NCBI GenBank assembly: GCA_017983955.1
Contig: JAGOAJ010000001.1
Location: forward strand, 62,001 to 126,000
DNA from: Burkholderiaceae bacterium
Lineage (GTDB): Bacteria > Pseudomonadota > Gammaproteobacteria > Burkholderiales > Burkholderiaceae_B
DNA length: 64,000 bases
Reading direction: 5' to 3'
Positions 1 to 8,754 of this stretch are shown here, one piece after another; position 1 is the first letter of the stretch; each line of letters begins with the position of its first letter. The position numbers and the translations under genes are program-made. The notes under the pieces were generated by a model. It made no database searches. It saw nothing but the letters and a program-made list of their open reading frames with translations, and was not told the DNA's origin.

Positions 1-137
1 ATAACCTCGGCACGATTGATACCCAGGGCTTTGACGCGTATCTGAACCTCACCGGCTTTGGGAAGCGCAACATCGACAGTATCGATTTGGAGTACTTCAG
101 GACCGCCAGTGCGATGAAAACGAATAACTCGAGACAT
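1..137 (-). CDS. MDR-family quinone oxidoreductase / alcohol dehydrogenase, N-terminal part only
   Basis: Only the first 45 codons lie in the window; the gene runs off the left edge. The translation opens MSRVIRFHRTGGPEVLQ and continues with a GEVQIRVKALGINRAEV stretch. This is the GroES-like N-terminus of medium-chain dehydrogenase/reductases of the NADPH:quinone oxidoreductase type, which reduce quinones or unsaturated carbonyls with NAD(P)H in the cytoplasm. It follows a second MDR gene on the same strand after a 96-base gap, so the two may be co-transcribed. The exact substrate cannot be told from this fragment. The family call is firm; the function beyond family level is inference. Confidence 0.8.
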   Translation of the reverse strand, partial: MSRVIRFHRTGGPEVLQIDTVDVALPKAGEVQIRVKALGINRAEV

Positions 138-233
138 AAGGTTTGTTCCTATTAATTGATGAGTTTGTCGGGTTCGGGATGCTCTGTATTTAAGAAAGCA
201 TCCCGTGACCAACTAAATGAACCTGCGTGATGG

Positions 234-1247
234 CTAACCCCAGCCTTCCAGCACAATTTTTCCTCGTGATGTGCCGCTTTCGAGCAAGGCGTGTGCCCTG
301 CGAAGATTCGCTGCATTGATGCTGCCGAAGTTTTGATCCACGGTACTGCAGATCACGCCACGTTCGACCAGCGCAGCAACTTCAGCGAGCAATTTGCCTT
401 GCTCTGCCATATCCGAGGTTTCGAACGTAGAACGCGCAAACATCATTTCCCAATGCAACGACAAACATTTGAGTTTGAGCTTCATAGCATCCAGCGAGGA
501 CAGGTCGTCAATAACACCGATCTTGCCTTGAGGCTTAACGATGTCAATAATTTGGTCGTAATGCTGTTGGGTCTTTGTAAGCGAAGCCACCATGTCGACT
601 TGATTAATCGACAACGCCGCTAATTGCTCTTTAAATGAACCAGTATGGTCAATGACATGATGGGCGCCACGATCAAGACACCACTGCCTGGACTCCGCTC
701 GCGAGGCGGTGGCGATAATACGCAGCGAAGTCAGTTGTCGCGCCAGTTGGATCAACATGGAACCAACACCGCCCGCACCACCCGTTATCAGTAAAGTCTG
801 CACCTCACCGTCGCCTTTTTTTACCGCTAGCCGGTCAAATAGCAATTCATACGCGGTGATAGTCGTTAGCGGCATGGCCGCCACCTGGGCATCGGACAGG
901 TTTTTAGGAGCCAGTGCGACAATGCGTTCATCAACCGTGTGCAGCTCGCTGTTGCTGCCAGGACGCACTATCGAGCCAGCGTAATACACCCGATCTCCAA
1001 CTGTAAAATTGGTTACCTCTGCTCCAACAGCCTCAACGATGCCCACCGCATCCCAACCTAGAATCCGCGCCTGCTGTCCTTCGGGCGGCATATTTCTTCG
1101 AACCAACGTATCGACAGGATTGACCGACACTGCGCTCACCCGAACCAAAAGGTCACGTACCAATGGCGTTGGCGCAGGCACCTCGATATCGACCAGTGCG
1201 TCCTGGTCGCTCACTGGCAATGAGTGGTAATACCCTACAGCTTTCAT
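234..1247 (-). CDS. Zinc-binding-dehydrogenase family (MDR) quinone reductase-like oxidoreductase
   Basis: 337 residues, normal for MDR enzymes. It has an N-terminal GroES-like domain (about residues 1-130, with GWDAVGIVEAVG) and a Rossmann domain with the nucleotide motif GGAGGVGSMLIQLA near residue 155. Structural-zinc cysteines are absent, as in the zinc-independent quinone reductase/YhdH-like branch (the 'zinc-type alcohol dehydrogenase-like' family). Such enzymes reduce quinones or activated alkenes with NAD(P)H. It lies 26 bases downstream of the Old Yellow Enzyme gene on the same strand and upstream of a second MDR gene, so a three-gene operon of electrophile-reducing enzymes is likely. 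The substrate is not identifiable. Confidence 0.88.
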   Translation of the reverse strand: MKAVGYYHSLPVSDQDALVDIEVPAPTPLVRDLLVRVSAVSVNPVDTLVRRNMPPEGQQARILGWDAVGIVEAVGAEVTNFTVGDRVYYAGSIVRPGSNSELHTVDERIVALAPKNLSDAQVAAMPLTTITAYELLFDRLAVKKGDGEVQTLLITGGAGGVGSMLIQLARQLTSLRIIATASRAESRQWCLDRGAHHVIDHTGSFKEQLAALSINQVDMVASLTKTQQHYDQIIDIVKPQGKIGVIDDLSSLDAMKLKLKCLSLHWEMMFARSTFETSDMAEQGKLLAEVAALVERGVICSTVDQNFGSINAANLRRAHALLESGTSRGKIVLEGWG

Positions 1248-1273
1248 GAGTTGTTATCCCTTTAGTCTTAAAA

Positions 1274-2329
1274 TTAGGCACTAGCCAAAGCGGGTTGCGC
1301 ATCCACCCAAATTGAGCCATATCGCGTGTATTGCACTGGCGTCTGTATGTGTACTTTCAGGTCATCTGCAGCACTACGTACCCAGAAGGGATCACGCAGC
1401 AATTGACGCCCTACAAACACCAGATCAGCTCGCCCATTACGCAGAATTTCCTCAGCCTGGCGTCCGCTTTGAATTAAGCCAACGGCCCCAGTAGCGATAC
1501 CAACCTCCCTACGCAACAGCTCGGCTGCGGGAACTTGATAGTTGGGGAAGCTAGCCACTTTCACGGGCGCAATGCCGCCCGAACTGCAGTCAATCAGGTC
1601 GACGCCTTGCGCCTTCATCATGCGTCCGTAGGCAATGAACGATTCGGGTGTGTTGCCACCCTCCACGTAATCGTTACTGGAGATACGTACAAATAAGGGG
1701 CCGCGCCAGTGCTGCTTCACTTCGTCAATGATTTCACCCAAGAGGCGATAGCGCCGCTGCGAATCGCCACCGTATTCATCGGTTCGTTGGTTCGACACAG
1801 GGGAAAGAAACTCGTTAAGAAGGTATCCATGTGCGGCGTGTATTTCGAGCACATCGAAGCCAGCATCTTTGGCGCGTCGTGCCGCTTGCCCATAGGTCTT
1901 CACCATCTGTCCAATTTCATCTATGGACAATTCTTTGGGAACGGGGCGGTCTTCACTGAATGGTACCGGCGACGGTGCGATCAGTGTGACGCCGGGCAGG
2001 TCAGTGTTGCGCCCACCGTGTCCAATTTGGGCCCCGACTTTGGCGCCAAAGCCATGCAGCAGATCAACCAGGCCTTTGAGTCCGGCGATGTGCGCATCGC
2101 TCCAGATACCCAGATCTCCATCGGCAATTCGGCCATCACGTTCAATGGCCAACGTTTCCGGAAAAATCAGTCCGACCTGGCCTTGGGCGCGAGCCCCGTA
2201 ATGAACACGATGCCAGTCAGTCACAAACCCGTCGTCGGCCGCACTGTGCATGCACATAGGCGACATCACAACACGATTGCGTAACTTAAGACCAGCAATT
2301 TCAAATGTAGACAGCAATAGAGAGTTCAC
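1274..2329 (-). CDS. Old Yellow Enzyme family NADH:flavin oxidoreductase (YqjM-like)
   Basis: FMN-dependent ene-reductase that reduces activated C=C bonds in enones, quinones and related electrophiles. The TIM barrel carries MSPMCMHSA, with the cysteine typical of the YqjM class, a GAQIGHGGR segment, and HAAHGYLLNEFLSP followed by NQRTDEYGG, all family hallmarks. The frame is open further upstream to 2401, but those residues do not look like the family. I chose the GTG at 2329, because it is preceded by GGAG five bases upstream and gives a 351-residue protein starting just before the FEIAGLKLRNRVVM motif. It is divergent from the HxlR regulator and leads a probable operon with two MDR oxidoreductases. 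Confidence 0.9.
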   Translation of the reverse strand: MNSLLLSTFEIAGLKLRNRVVMSPMCMHSAADDGFVTDWHRVHYGARAQGQVGLIFPETLAIERDGRIADGDLGIWSDAHIAGLKGLVDLLHGFGAKVGAQIGHGGRNTDLPGVTLIAPSPVPFSEDRPVPKELSIDEIGQMVKTYGQAARRAKDAGFDVLEIHAAHGYLLNEFLSPVSNQRTDEYGGDSQRRYRLLGEIIDEVKQHWRGPLFVRISSNDYVEGGNTPESFIAYGRMMKAQGVDLIDCSSGGIAPVKVASFPNYQVPAAELLRREVGIATGAVGLIQSGRQAEEILRNGRADLVFVGRQLLRDPFWVRSAADDLKVHIQTPVQYTRYGSIWVDAQPALASA

Positions 2330-2426
2330 ACTAACTCCATAAAAATATTGGGAGACATAGACCCCTAGCATTGCGGTAATCGTGAGCGACGCAAAGTGCA
2401 AGGATCCATGGGAGATTCTGTGGATT

Positions 2427-2456
2427 AGTGAATCGCTTTAGCGCTCACCATTCACT
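2427..2456. promoter_or_regulatory. Inverted repeat in the OYE/hxlR divergent promoter region
   Basis: AGTGAAT (2427-2433) and ATTCACT (2450-2456) form a perfect 7-base dyad with a 16-base spacer, centred between the divergent OYE and HxlR genes. HxlR-family dimers bind such dyads, usually beside their own gene, so this is a candidate operator. No footprint-level evidence is possible from sequence alone. Confidence 0.35.
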
Positions 2457-2552
2457 TGGTATAGAAAGCATGGTAAATTAACTACAGAATAAGTGTCTAC
2501 TGCTTAAATATGCACATAGTGCCAAAAAGCGTAGTATTAAATTGGAAGGTCT

Positions 2553-2975
2553 ATGACGAAATTACGAAACTACGATGCCGCGCCGGGTTGCTCCATGGAG
2601 GCGGCGTTGCACATCATGGGTGGCAAGTGGAAGGGGGTGATCCTCTATCATTTATTGCTCGATGGAACACACCGATTTAACGAGCTACAACGCGCTTTGA
2701 ATAGCATTCCCGCCAGACTGCTGGTTAAGCAGTTACGCGAACTGGAAGAGGACGGGCTCGTGATACGAACCGTGTTTCCCGTGGTCCCGCCGAAAGTGGA
2801 ATATGCGCTCAGTGACGAAGGACGTAGCCTCGAACCGTTTCTGCTTGGTTTGAGTGTGTGGGGTGAAAAGTGGCTGACAGCCAGAGGAATGAAAATCCCC
2901 GACCCGAGCTCTAAGGAGAGAACCAGCATGCCGAGTTCTACTTTGTTGGCTAACAGTGCGGTGGATTTGATCTAA
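2553..2975 (+). CDS. HxlR-family winged-helix transcriptional regulator
   Basis: 140-residue DNA-binding protein with the HxlR core: GGKWKGVILYHLL, then the helix-turn-helix around FNELQRALNSIPARLLVKQLRELEEDGLV and the wing YALSDEG. A cysteine at residue 13 sits just before the core (GCSMEAAL). The redox-sensing HxlR members YodB, QorR and HypR have their sensory cysteine in that place. A GGAAGG ribosome site precedes the ATG. It is divergent from an Old Yellow Enzyme gene and probably controls it; that is inferred from position and from the known YodB/HypR style of regulation. The last about 25 residues are variable. Confidence 0.9.
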   Translation: MTKLRNYDAAPGCSMEAALHIMGGKWKGVILYHLLLDGTHRFNELQRALNSIPARLLVKQLRELEEDGLVIRTVFPVVPPKVEYALSDEGRSLEPFLLGLSVWGEKWLTARGMKIPDPSSKERTSMPSSTLLANSAVDLI

Positions 2976-3673
2976 GCTTCTAAGTGAGTAGCTATAGGGT
3001 TTTGTTGGGTCGCTCCGCACGTCATATGTGAGTGCCGTCCCAATAATGCGGTGTCTGCATAAGGCTAAATGCAGCAGTTGCAAACTCAACTCTAAAGCAG
3101 CTGAAACACACCCTTTCCGATTAGTCAGGCAGAAAACGACCCATTTCAGCCGCACTCCAGCCGCTCCCAAGCTTGTCAGACTCTTAGGTTAGTTATGCAC
3201 CTGAGTTCTGCCCGATGGCCTGAAACTCAGAAATCGAAGTAAGCCCAAGAGTGATGCAAATGCCGAACATACCAGGCCAGCTCGGTATCACGCGCAAGCA
3301 GGGTTAGCATAGCGGCACGCATTTCCCGAGGTGCTAGGCCCTTCAGACTCGCCATTTGCAGTTCGCTGAGGTTTAGCGTCCCAGCAGGTAAATTTCAGGA
3401 AATTTCAAGGTCGCTAAGTACGCCTTTTATCAAGACCGAGACATACCTCCAGTCCAGCTTAGGAAAGAGCACAGGCCTCAGGCGTGATAACAACGGCGCA
3501 GAAAGTGCCCGTAGCGAGTTGGCCGTGGCTACATATAGGCAATGTTCGGCCCGTTCGCTAGGAAAGACTGATCGTCGCTAGAGGAAAGAACACGCTCAAA
3601 CACACCATAAAGGACTATCATTGCGACAGGGAGACCTTCGGTAATAGAGGACGTTCTTTTAGGAGACTACGTT
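2976..3673. other. Gene-poor interval between hxlR and the ABC transporter operon
   Basis: About 700 bases with no convincing coding frame, RNA gene or mobile element. It holds a 55-codon open stretch on the minus strand (described separately), and just before 3674 an AGGAG ribosome site for the ABC binding-protein gene. The rest shows no strong hairpins or repeats that I can defend. It may be decayed coding sequence. Confidence 0.6.
3227..3394 (-). pseudogene. Possible C-terminal remnant of an unidentified protein
   Basis: Between an upstream stop and a TGA at 3227-3229, the minus strand encodes 55 residues with protein-like composition, including LSELQMASLKGLAPREM and YVRHLHHSWAYFDF at the end. 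There is no full-length partner and no ribosome site, and I do not recognise a family. It may be the tail of a degraded gene or chance coding potential. It is listed because it is the only protein-like segment in an otherwise empty interval. Confidence 0.25.
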
Positions 3674-4888
3674 ATGTTACGAAATGCATCTCTGCTTTTG
3701 TCCAGTCTGGCGCTTGCTCTTTTTGCGAGCCTTCCGCTTGGTGCTGCACACGCTCAAGACATCGTGTTGGGGGCTTCGGTGCAATTGACCGGGCCGGTCG
3801 CCAATACCGGTAGATACTACCGTGACGCCTACCAATTAGCGGTCGACAAAATAAACGCGGCCGGTGGAGTAAAGATGGGGGATCAGACCCATCAACTGGC
3901 GCTCAAACTTTATGACAATCAGTCGGACGTTAATCTTAGCGTGCGCCAATATACTCAGCTTGTTACCCAAGATAAAGTCAATTTATTGCTAGGGCCGTTT
4001 GCCAGCAATTTCGCTCTTGCAGACTCTACCGTATCTGAAAAGTACAAAATACCCATGGTTCAGGGTGGCGGCGCATCCGATCAGATTTTTGCACGTAACT
4101 TCAAATATATATTTGGGACCCTGGCGCCGGCCAGTAACTATTTCGGCAGCACCATTAGCATGCTCAAAGAGCTTAAGCCTGCTGCGAAAACCGTCGCCCT
4201 ACTATACGCAGATGACTCGTTTGACGTAGCTGTAGCAGATGGCACGCGTCCTATGCTTAAGGATGCCGGCCTGGATGTCGTGATGGATGAACGCTATAGC
4301 AGCAATACCAGCGACTTCAACACCCTACTCTCGCAAGTCAAAAGCAAGCAAATTGACGTTGTGCTGGTGGCCGGACATGAAACCGAGATCTTGAACTTCG
4401 TGCGCCAGGCCAAGAGTCTGGCCGTTGCGCCTAAATTGTATTCATTCACCGTGGGCGTACCCAGTGAGGATTTTCGCAAGGCACTGGGCAGCGATGCCGA
4501 GTACGCGTTTGGCATGACGCCATGGCTGCCTTCACCCGCGCTAAAAGACCGCTGGTTTGGCGACGCCCAGAAATTTGCTGCGGAATACAAAGCCAAGTAT
4601 GGCTATGACCCCGATTACCACGCTGCTTCGGGTGTGGCTGACGTCGAGGTCCTGGTCCAGGCCATGGAGAACGTCGGCTCTGCCGACCCACAGAAAGTGC
4701 GTGACGAATTAGCAAAGATCAAACTCGACACGCTATACGGACCGGTCGCCTTCGCTAAGAACGGGCAAATCGACCTGCCTCAGGTTGTGGTGCAAATACA
4801 AGGTAATGGGCTTGTAGAGGTTTACAATGCAAAGGGGCTGGTCAATCAACCCAAATACCCCATGCCCGCCTGGAACGCACGCCACTAG
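3674..4888 (+). CDS. ABC transporter periplasmic binding protein, branched-chain amino acid type
   Basis: 404 residues with a clear signal peptide (cleavage after AHA at residue 27), then the type I periplasmic-binding fold of the LivK/peripla_BP_6 family. It starts [20 protein letters not shown] and includes [11 protein letters not shown] and [15 protein letters not shown]. It should capture a small ligand in the periplasm and deliver it to the LivH/LivM-type permease encoded immediately downstream. The family transports branched-chain amino acids but also amides, urea and aromatic acids, and the ligand cannot be deduced here. AGGAG lies about 7 bases before the ATG. It is the first gene of a five-gene operon. 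Confidence 0.9.
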   Translation: MLRNASLLLSSLALALFASLPLGAAHAQDIVLGASVQLTGPVANTGRYYRDAYQLAVDKINAAGGVKMGDQTHQLALKLYDNQSDVNLSVRQYTQLVTQDKVNLLLGPFASNFALADSTVSEKYKIPMVQGGGASDQIFARNFKYIFGTLAPASNYFGSTISMLKELKPAAKTVALLYADDSFDVAVADGTRPMLKDAGLDVVMDERYSSNTSDFNTLLSQVKSKQIDVVLVAGHETEILNFVRQAKSLAVAPKLYSFTVGVPSEDFRKALGSDAEYAFGMTPWLPSPALKDRWFGDAQKFAAEYKAKYGYDPDYHAASGVADVEVLVQAMENVGSADPQKVRDELAKIKLDTLYGPVAFAKNGQIDLPQVVVQIQGNGLVEVYNAKGLVNQPKYPMPAWNARH

Positions 4889-4915
4889 TCGCCACGTACT
4901 ACCTGGAGGTGACTC

Positions 4916-5779
4916 GTGGATCTACTTGCACAAATACTTGTTAACGGCATACTTTTGGGGGGTCTGTATGCCGTAATGGCGCTGGGATTGGCGCTGGTGT
5001 GGGGTGTGCTCAACATTGTGAACCTGGCCCACGGTGCCTTCATCATGATTGGCGCCTATGTGTCATGGCTGCTGTACACCTACGCAGGTATCGATCCTTT
5101 CCTTGGTTTGCCGGTCACCGCGGTGGTGATGTTTACACTGGGCTATGCACTGCAGCGTGGGATACTGAACTTGATTGTGCGTGCGCCCATGTTCAATACC
5201 CTACTCCTTACTTTCGGTTTGGATGTCGTACTGACCTATCTGGCACAGATGATATTTTCGGCCGACTTTCGCACTATCAATCCACTTTATGCAGGCACTA
5301 GCTTCACATTTGGAGCTGTAACCCTGCCAGTCGTCAGGCTGGCCTCATTTCTTGTGGCCGTCGCACTTACTGTAGGAATGTGGCTTTTCCTGCTGCACAG
5401 CAGGCTAGGCCGCGCCATTCGTGCCACGGCGCAAAATCTGGTTGCGGCACGCCTGTATGGGGTTGAGCCGCGCCATCTGTATGCCATGACATTTGGACTG
5501 GGCTTGGCTTTGGCAGGCGCAGCCGGCGGATTGTATGGCACGGTGTCCCAGATCAACCCCTACATCGGCGCAACGCTGACCGCAAAGTGTTTTGCCATTG
5601 CTATTATCGGCGGCCTGGAAAATCCGTTAGGTGTCATCGTTGGTGGCTTATTTCTGGGCATAGTGGAGTCCTTGACCGCGCTGTATATCGGCCCCACGTT
5701 TTCTGATGTCGCCAGTTTCGGTATTCTGGTATTGGTGCTTATCCTGCGCCCCAGTGGCTTGCTTGGAAAAACAACATGA
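4916..5779 (+). CDS. livH: Branched-chain amino acid-type ABC permease, LivH subunit
   Basis: 287-residue inner-membrane protein with about eight hydrophobic segments. It carries LivH-type signatures (NGILLGGLYAVMALGLALVWGVLNIVNLAHGAFIMIGAY at the N-terminus, and a C-terminal GGLENPLGVIVGGLFLGIVES). The start is a GTG at 4916 with an excellent GGAGGT (4905-4910) five bases upstream. It forms the transmembrane channel with the LivM-type protein, whose gene overlaps its stop by four bases (ATGA), indicating translational coupling. Confidence 0.92.
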   Translation: MDLLAQILVNGILLGGLYAVMALGLALVWGVLNIVNLAHGAFIMIGAYVSWLLYTYAGIDPFLGLPVTAVVMFTLGYALQRGILNLIVRAPMFNTLLLTFGLDVVLTYLAQMIFSADFRTINPLYAGTSFTFGAVTLPVVRLASFLVAVALTVGMWLFLLHSRLGRAIRATAQNLVAARLYGVEPRHLYAMTFGLGLALAGAAGGLYGTVSQINPYIGATLTAKCFAIAIIGGLENPLGVIVGGLFLGIVESLTALYIGPTFSDVASFGILVLVLILRPSGLLGKTT

Positions 5780-6723
5780 AGACCTTACGTATCGTGGGGT
5801 TGCTGATCGTGCTTGCCATATTGGCTGGTGTGCCGTGGTTTGGTTCGGACGTGCTGGTTCAGTTTGGCATCAACGCCCTGCTGCTGGCCGTCCTGGCTCA
5901 GGGTTGGAACATCATCGGTGGTTATACAGGTTATGCATCGTTTGGCAATTCAGTCTTTTATGGCCTGGGCAGTTATGGCGTAGCCATCGCCATGGTGCAA
6001 TGGCAGTTGCCGTTTGGGGTCGGTTTGGTCTTTGGCGCAATGATGGCAGTCAGTTTTGCTGTACTGCTTGGGCTGCCTGTGCTACGGCTACGGGGACACT
6101 ATTTCGCCATCGCTACCCTGGCGCTGGCGCAGGTCATGACAGCCATCGTCTCTAATGTGGAACTGGCTGGTCGCAACATTGGCTTGGTGCTGCCGCCGTT
6201 AAATAACGACCCCTTCTTTTATGAGTTGTCACTGGGCTTGCTAGTGTTGGCTACCCTGACAATAGCCTGGTTGACGCGTAGTCGTCTGGGTTTCGGTTTG
6301 ATAGCCATCCGTGAAAACGAAGAAGCGGCGGCGGTCATGGGGGTCAACACGACACTGTACAAGGTGCTGGCATTCGTGCTTTCTGGACTATTTACGGCAC
6401 TGGCCGGCGGCATCCACACATACTGGATCACCTTTCTGGATCCCGAAAGTGCGTTCGACATCGGTCTTAATGTCAAGATGATCATTATGGCCGTGTTCGG
6501 CGGAGCCGGAACCATATTGGGCCCTGTCGTGGGCGCCTTTGCCTTGTCGGGCATCTCTGAAATATTGTCCAGCGAAGTCACCAGCATCGCAGGCTTGTTC
6601 TTTGGTGTAGTTATTGTCGCAGCGGTGGTGTTCATGCCACGTGGCTTGGCTGACATTTTTCGTCGATTTCATAAAATGGGTTGGCGTTATTTCATTGAAA
6701 ACTTACGGACTCATCGCTTATGA
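5776..6723 (+). CDS. livM: Branched-chain amino acid-type ABC permease, LivM subunit
   Basis: 315 residues, a strongly hydrophobic integral membrane protein. The LivM motif region is GYTGYASFGNSVFYGLGSYG near residue 50, and the cytoplasmic coupling region is AIRENEEAAAVMGVNTTLYKVLAF. It pairs with LivH to form the permease. It overlaps livH by ATGA at its 5' end, and its last codons overlap livG by four bases, so the operon is tightly coupled. Confidence 0.92.
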   Translation: MKTLRIVGLLIVLAILAGVPWFGSDVLVQFGINALLLAVLAQGWNIIGGYTGYASFGNSVFYGLGSYGVAIAMVQWQLPFGVGLVFGAMMAVSFAVLLGLPVLRLRGHYFAIATLALAQVMTAIVSNVELAGRNIGLVLPPLNNDPFFYELSLGLLVLATLTIAWLTRSRLGFGLIAIRENEEAAAVMGVNTTLYKVLAFVLSGLFTALAGGIHTYWITFLDPESAFDIGLNVKMIIMAVFGGAGTILGPVVGAFALSGISEILSSEVTSIAGLFFGVVIVAAVVFMPRGLADIFRRFHKMGWRYFIENLRTHRL

Positions 6724-7454
6724 ACGCGATACTCGAGGTACGTAACGTCACACGCCGGTTTACCGGCTTGATCGCCGTCAACGACGTTAGTTTCACGCTT
6801 GCACCCGGAGAAATTCTGGGGCTGATCGGACCGAACGGTGCTGGAAAAACCACATTAATCAGTTTAATCAGCGGCACACTCGACCCCAGCTCGGGAACTA
6901 TCTGGTTCCAGGATAAAGACATCACACAGCTGGCCGCCTACCGTCGCGCCCGCCTGGGAATTGGTCGTACATTTCAAATCATGCGTCCTTTTCCGGGCTT
7001 GTCTGTACTAGACAACGTTGCAGTAGGTGCCCTTTTTGGACATGGTGGCCACCATACGAAATTATCTGTGGCCCGGGAACAGGCCCGAGCTTGCCTGGAC
7101 TTTGTCGGATTGGGTAAAGACGTCGACCAACGCGCCGATGCCCTGGGCGGACCGGGACGCAAGCGTCTGGAATTAGCCAAGGCCCTGGCAATGCAACCCA
7201 AGCTTCTGTTATGCGACGAAGTCATGTCGGGTCTGAATCTAGTGGAGATCAATGATTTGATTGACGTTATCCGCAAAGTGCGAGACCAGGGCATTAGCAT
7301 TTTAGTCATCGAGCACGTCATTAAAGCCATCAAGAGCCTGTCGGATCGACTGCTAGTGCTGCATCACGGAGAAAAAATCGCCGAAGGAACACCCGATGCC
7401 GTATTATCCGATGCGGTGGTGATTCAAGCTTATCTTGGAAAAAAGCGCGCATGA
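6720..7454 (+). CDS. livG: Branched-chain amino acid-type ABC ATPase, LivG subunit
   Basis: 244-residue nucleotide-binding subunit. Walker A is GPNGAGKTT, the Q-loop region is GIGRTFQIMRPF, Walker B is LLLCDEVMSGLN, and the H-loop is VIEHV. The signature reads ALGGPGRKRLELAKAL rather than LSGGQ; variants with a GRKRLE core occur in this ATPase family, so it should still be functional. It energises transport on the cytoplasmic face together with LivF. It overlaps livM and livF by four bases each. Confidence 0.92.
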   Translation: MNAILEVRNVTRRFTGLIAVNDVSFTLAPGEILGLIGPNGAGKTTLISLISGTLDPSSGTIWFQDKDITQLAAYRRARLGIGRTFQIMRPFPGLSVLDNVAVGALFGHGGHHTKLSVAREQARACLDFVGLGKDVDQRADALGGPGRKRLELAKALAMQPKLLLCDEVMSGLNLVEINDLIDVIRKVRDQGISILVIEHVIKAIKSLSDRLLVLHHGEKIAEGTPDAVLSDAVVIQAYLGKKRA

Positions 7455-8179
7455 ACGATACAACCACGCCGCCTCCCTTATTAAAGGTCGAGAACCTAAG
7501 CGCAGGCTATGGACAAATGCCAGTATTGACCGACATCAATCTGGAAATCCATCATGCTGAAATCGTTGCGCTGGTCGGCAGTAACGGTGCCGGTAAAACC
7601 ACTTTATTGCGCGCGCTGTCGCGTGTACTACCCTGCTCAGGAAGTATTATCCTGAATGGCCACCAACTAGCCAACGCCACCTCTGACCAAGCCTTTAGCC
7701 TAGGTATGGTACAGGTTCCCGAGGGGCGGCAGCTTTTCGACCGCATGTCGGTACAAGATAATCTGCTGATGGGCGCTTATCGTCGCAACGACAAAGCAGC
7801 CGTAGCGCGTGATCTTGAAAAAATCTACGCACTTTTCCAGCGACTTTCCGAGCGGCGGCATCAACTGGCAGGCAGTATGTCGGGCGGTGAGCAACAACTA
7901 TGTGCAATGGCTCGCGCGTTAATGGCTGCACCCGTCCTGATGATGGTCGATGAGATGAGTCTTGGGCTCGCCCCGGTCATCGTAGAACAGTTGGTCGAGA
8001 TCTTGGTCAATATTCAGCGCGAAGGCATTACCGTATTCTTGGTAGAGCAAGACATCCAGTTGGCCTTGTCGGTAGCTGATCGCGGATACGTCCTGGAAAC
8101 CGGACATATCGTGCAAAGTGGACCCGCCAAGTCGTTGATCGACGATCCCAATGTACGGCAGGCCTATCTAGGTATTTAA
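7451..8179 (+). CDS. livF: Branched-chain amino acid-type ABC ATPase, LivF subunit
   Basis: 242 residues. Walker A is GSNGAGKTT, the family-typical QVPEGRQLFDRMSVQDNL follows, the signature is MSGGEQQLCAMARAL, Walker B is LMMVDEMSLGLAP, and the switch histidine position is occupied by glutamine in LVEQDI, as is usual for LivF. It is the second ATPase of the transporter and the last gene of the operon. The next gene (HIT protein) is convergent, 40 bases away. Confidence 0.92.
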   Translation: MNDTTTPPPLLKVENLSAGYGQMPVLTDINLEIHHAEIVALVGSNGAGKTTLLRALSRVLPCSGSIILNGHQLANATSDQAFSLGMVQVPEGRQLFDRMSVQDNLLMGAYRRNDKAAVARDLEKIYALFQRLSERRHQLAGSMSGGEQQLCAMARALMAAPVLMMVDEMSLGLAPVIVEQLVEILVNIQREGITVFLVEQDIQLALSVADRGYVLETGHIVQSGPAKSLIDDPNVRQAYLGI

Positions 8180-8219
8180 TCCAGCCCACTCCCTGGCTGA
8201 ATCAACGGACAAAATTGTC

Positions 8220-8600
8220 CTAATAAGACTGTTTCGCTGGTATCACGCCTCGCACGCCGCCGCGTGGGTTGGTCACATCCCCCAGATAACGCGGAATCAG
8301 ATGAACATGCACATGGGGAATCGTTTGACCCGCCGCTTCGCCCACATTGATACCAATGTTGTACCCCGAAGGTGCGTGGTTTTCCTCTAGCCACCCCTTG
8401 GCCTGGGTAAGCAATTGCAGCAAGGCAACACGCTCTTGATCGGTCGTCTCGAAATAGCTAGCCACGTGGCGAACCGGAATGATCAGCAGATGGCCTGGGG
8501 TCACCGGATTCACATCGCGCCGCACATAGGCCAAGCTATTGCGTAGAATTTCATTGTCGTTGACGCGACAGAATGGACAGTTAGAAATCGTGGTTTTCAT
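8220..8600 (-). CDS. HIT-family nucleotide-binding hydrolase
   Basis: 126-residue cytoplasmic protein of the histidine-triad superfamily. CPFC near residue 8 and the DVNPVTPGHLLIIPVRH segment precede the catalytic triad HVHVHLIPR near residue 100. HIT proteins hydrolyse nucleotide phosphoramidates or dinucleoside polyphosphates. The two cysteines of CPFC resemble the zinc-binding N-terminus of some Hint/Fhit-like bacterial members. It is monocistronic, converging with the ABC operon. The exact substrate is unknown. Confidence 0.88.
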   Translation of the reverse strand: MKTTISNCPFCRVNDNEILRNSLAYVRRDVNPVTPGHLLIIPVRHVASYFETTDQERVALLQLLTQAKGWLEENHAPSGYNIGINVGEAAGQTIPHVHVHLIPRYLGDVTNPRGGVRGVIPAKQSY

Positions 8601-8754
8601 AACGGATTTCCTTATATCTCTACAGCGTTATGCACATTAAGAGAGCCCTTCCGTCTGACTAAATGCACGACCCCCTATCGCATAAATCGTGCCCAACCAA
8701 TTGCGCATATCAAGCACGCTTGCTAATCCAGTGAATGATTAGAGCTAACTATGT

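Noticed and set aside
6720-7454. LivG as an inactive ATPase because its signature is not LSGGQ
   Set aside because: GRKRLE-type signatures occur in active members of this ATPase family, and the Walker A, Walker B and switch motifs are intact.
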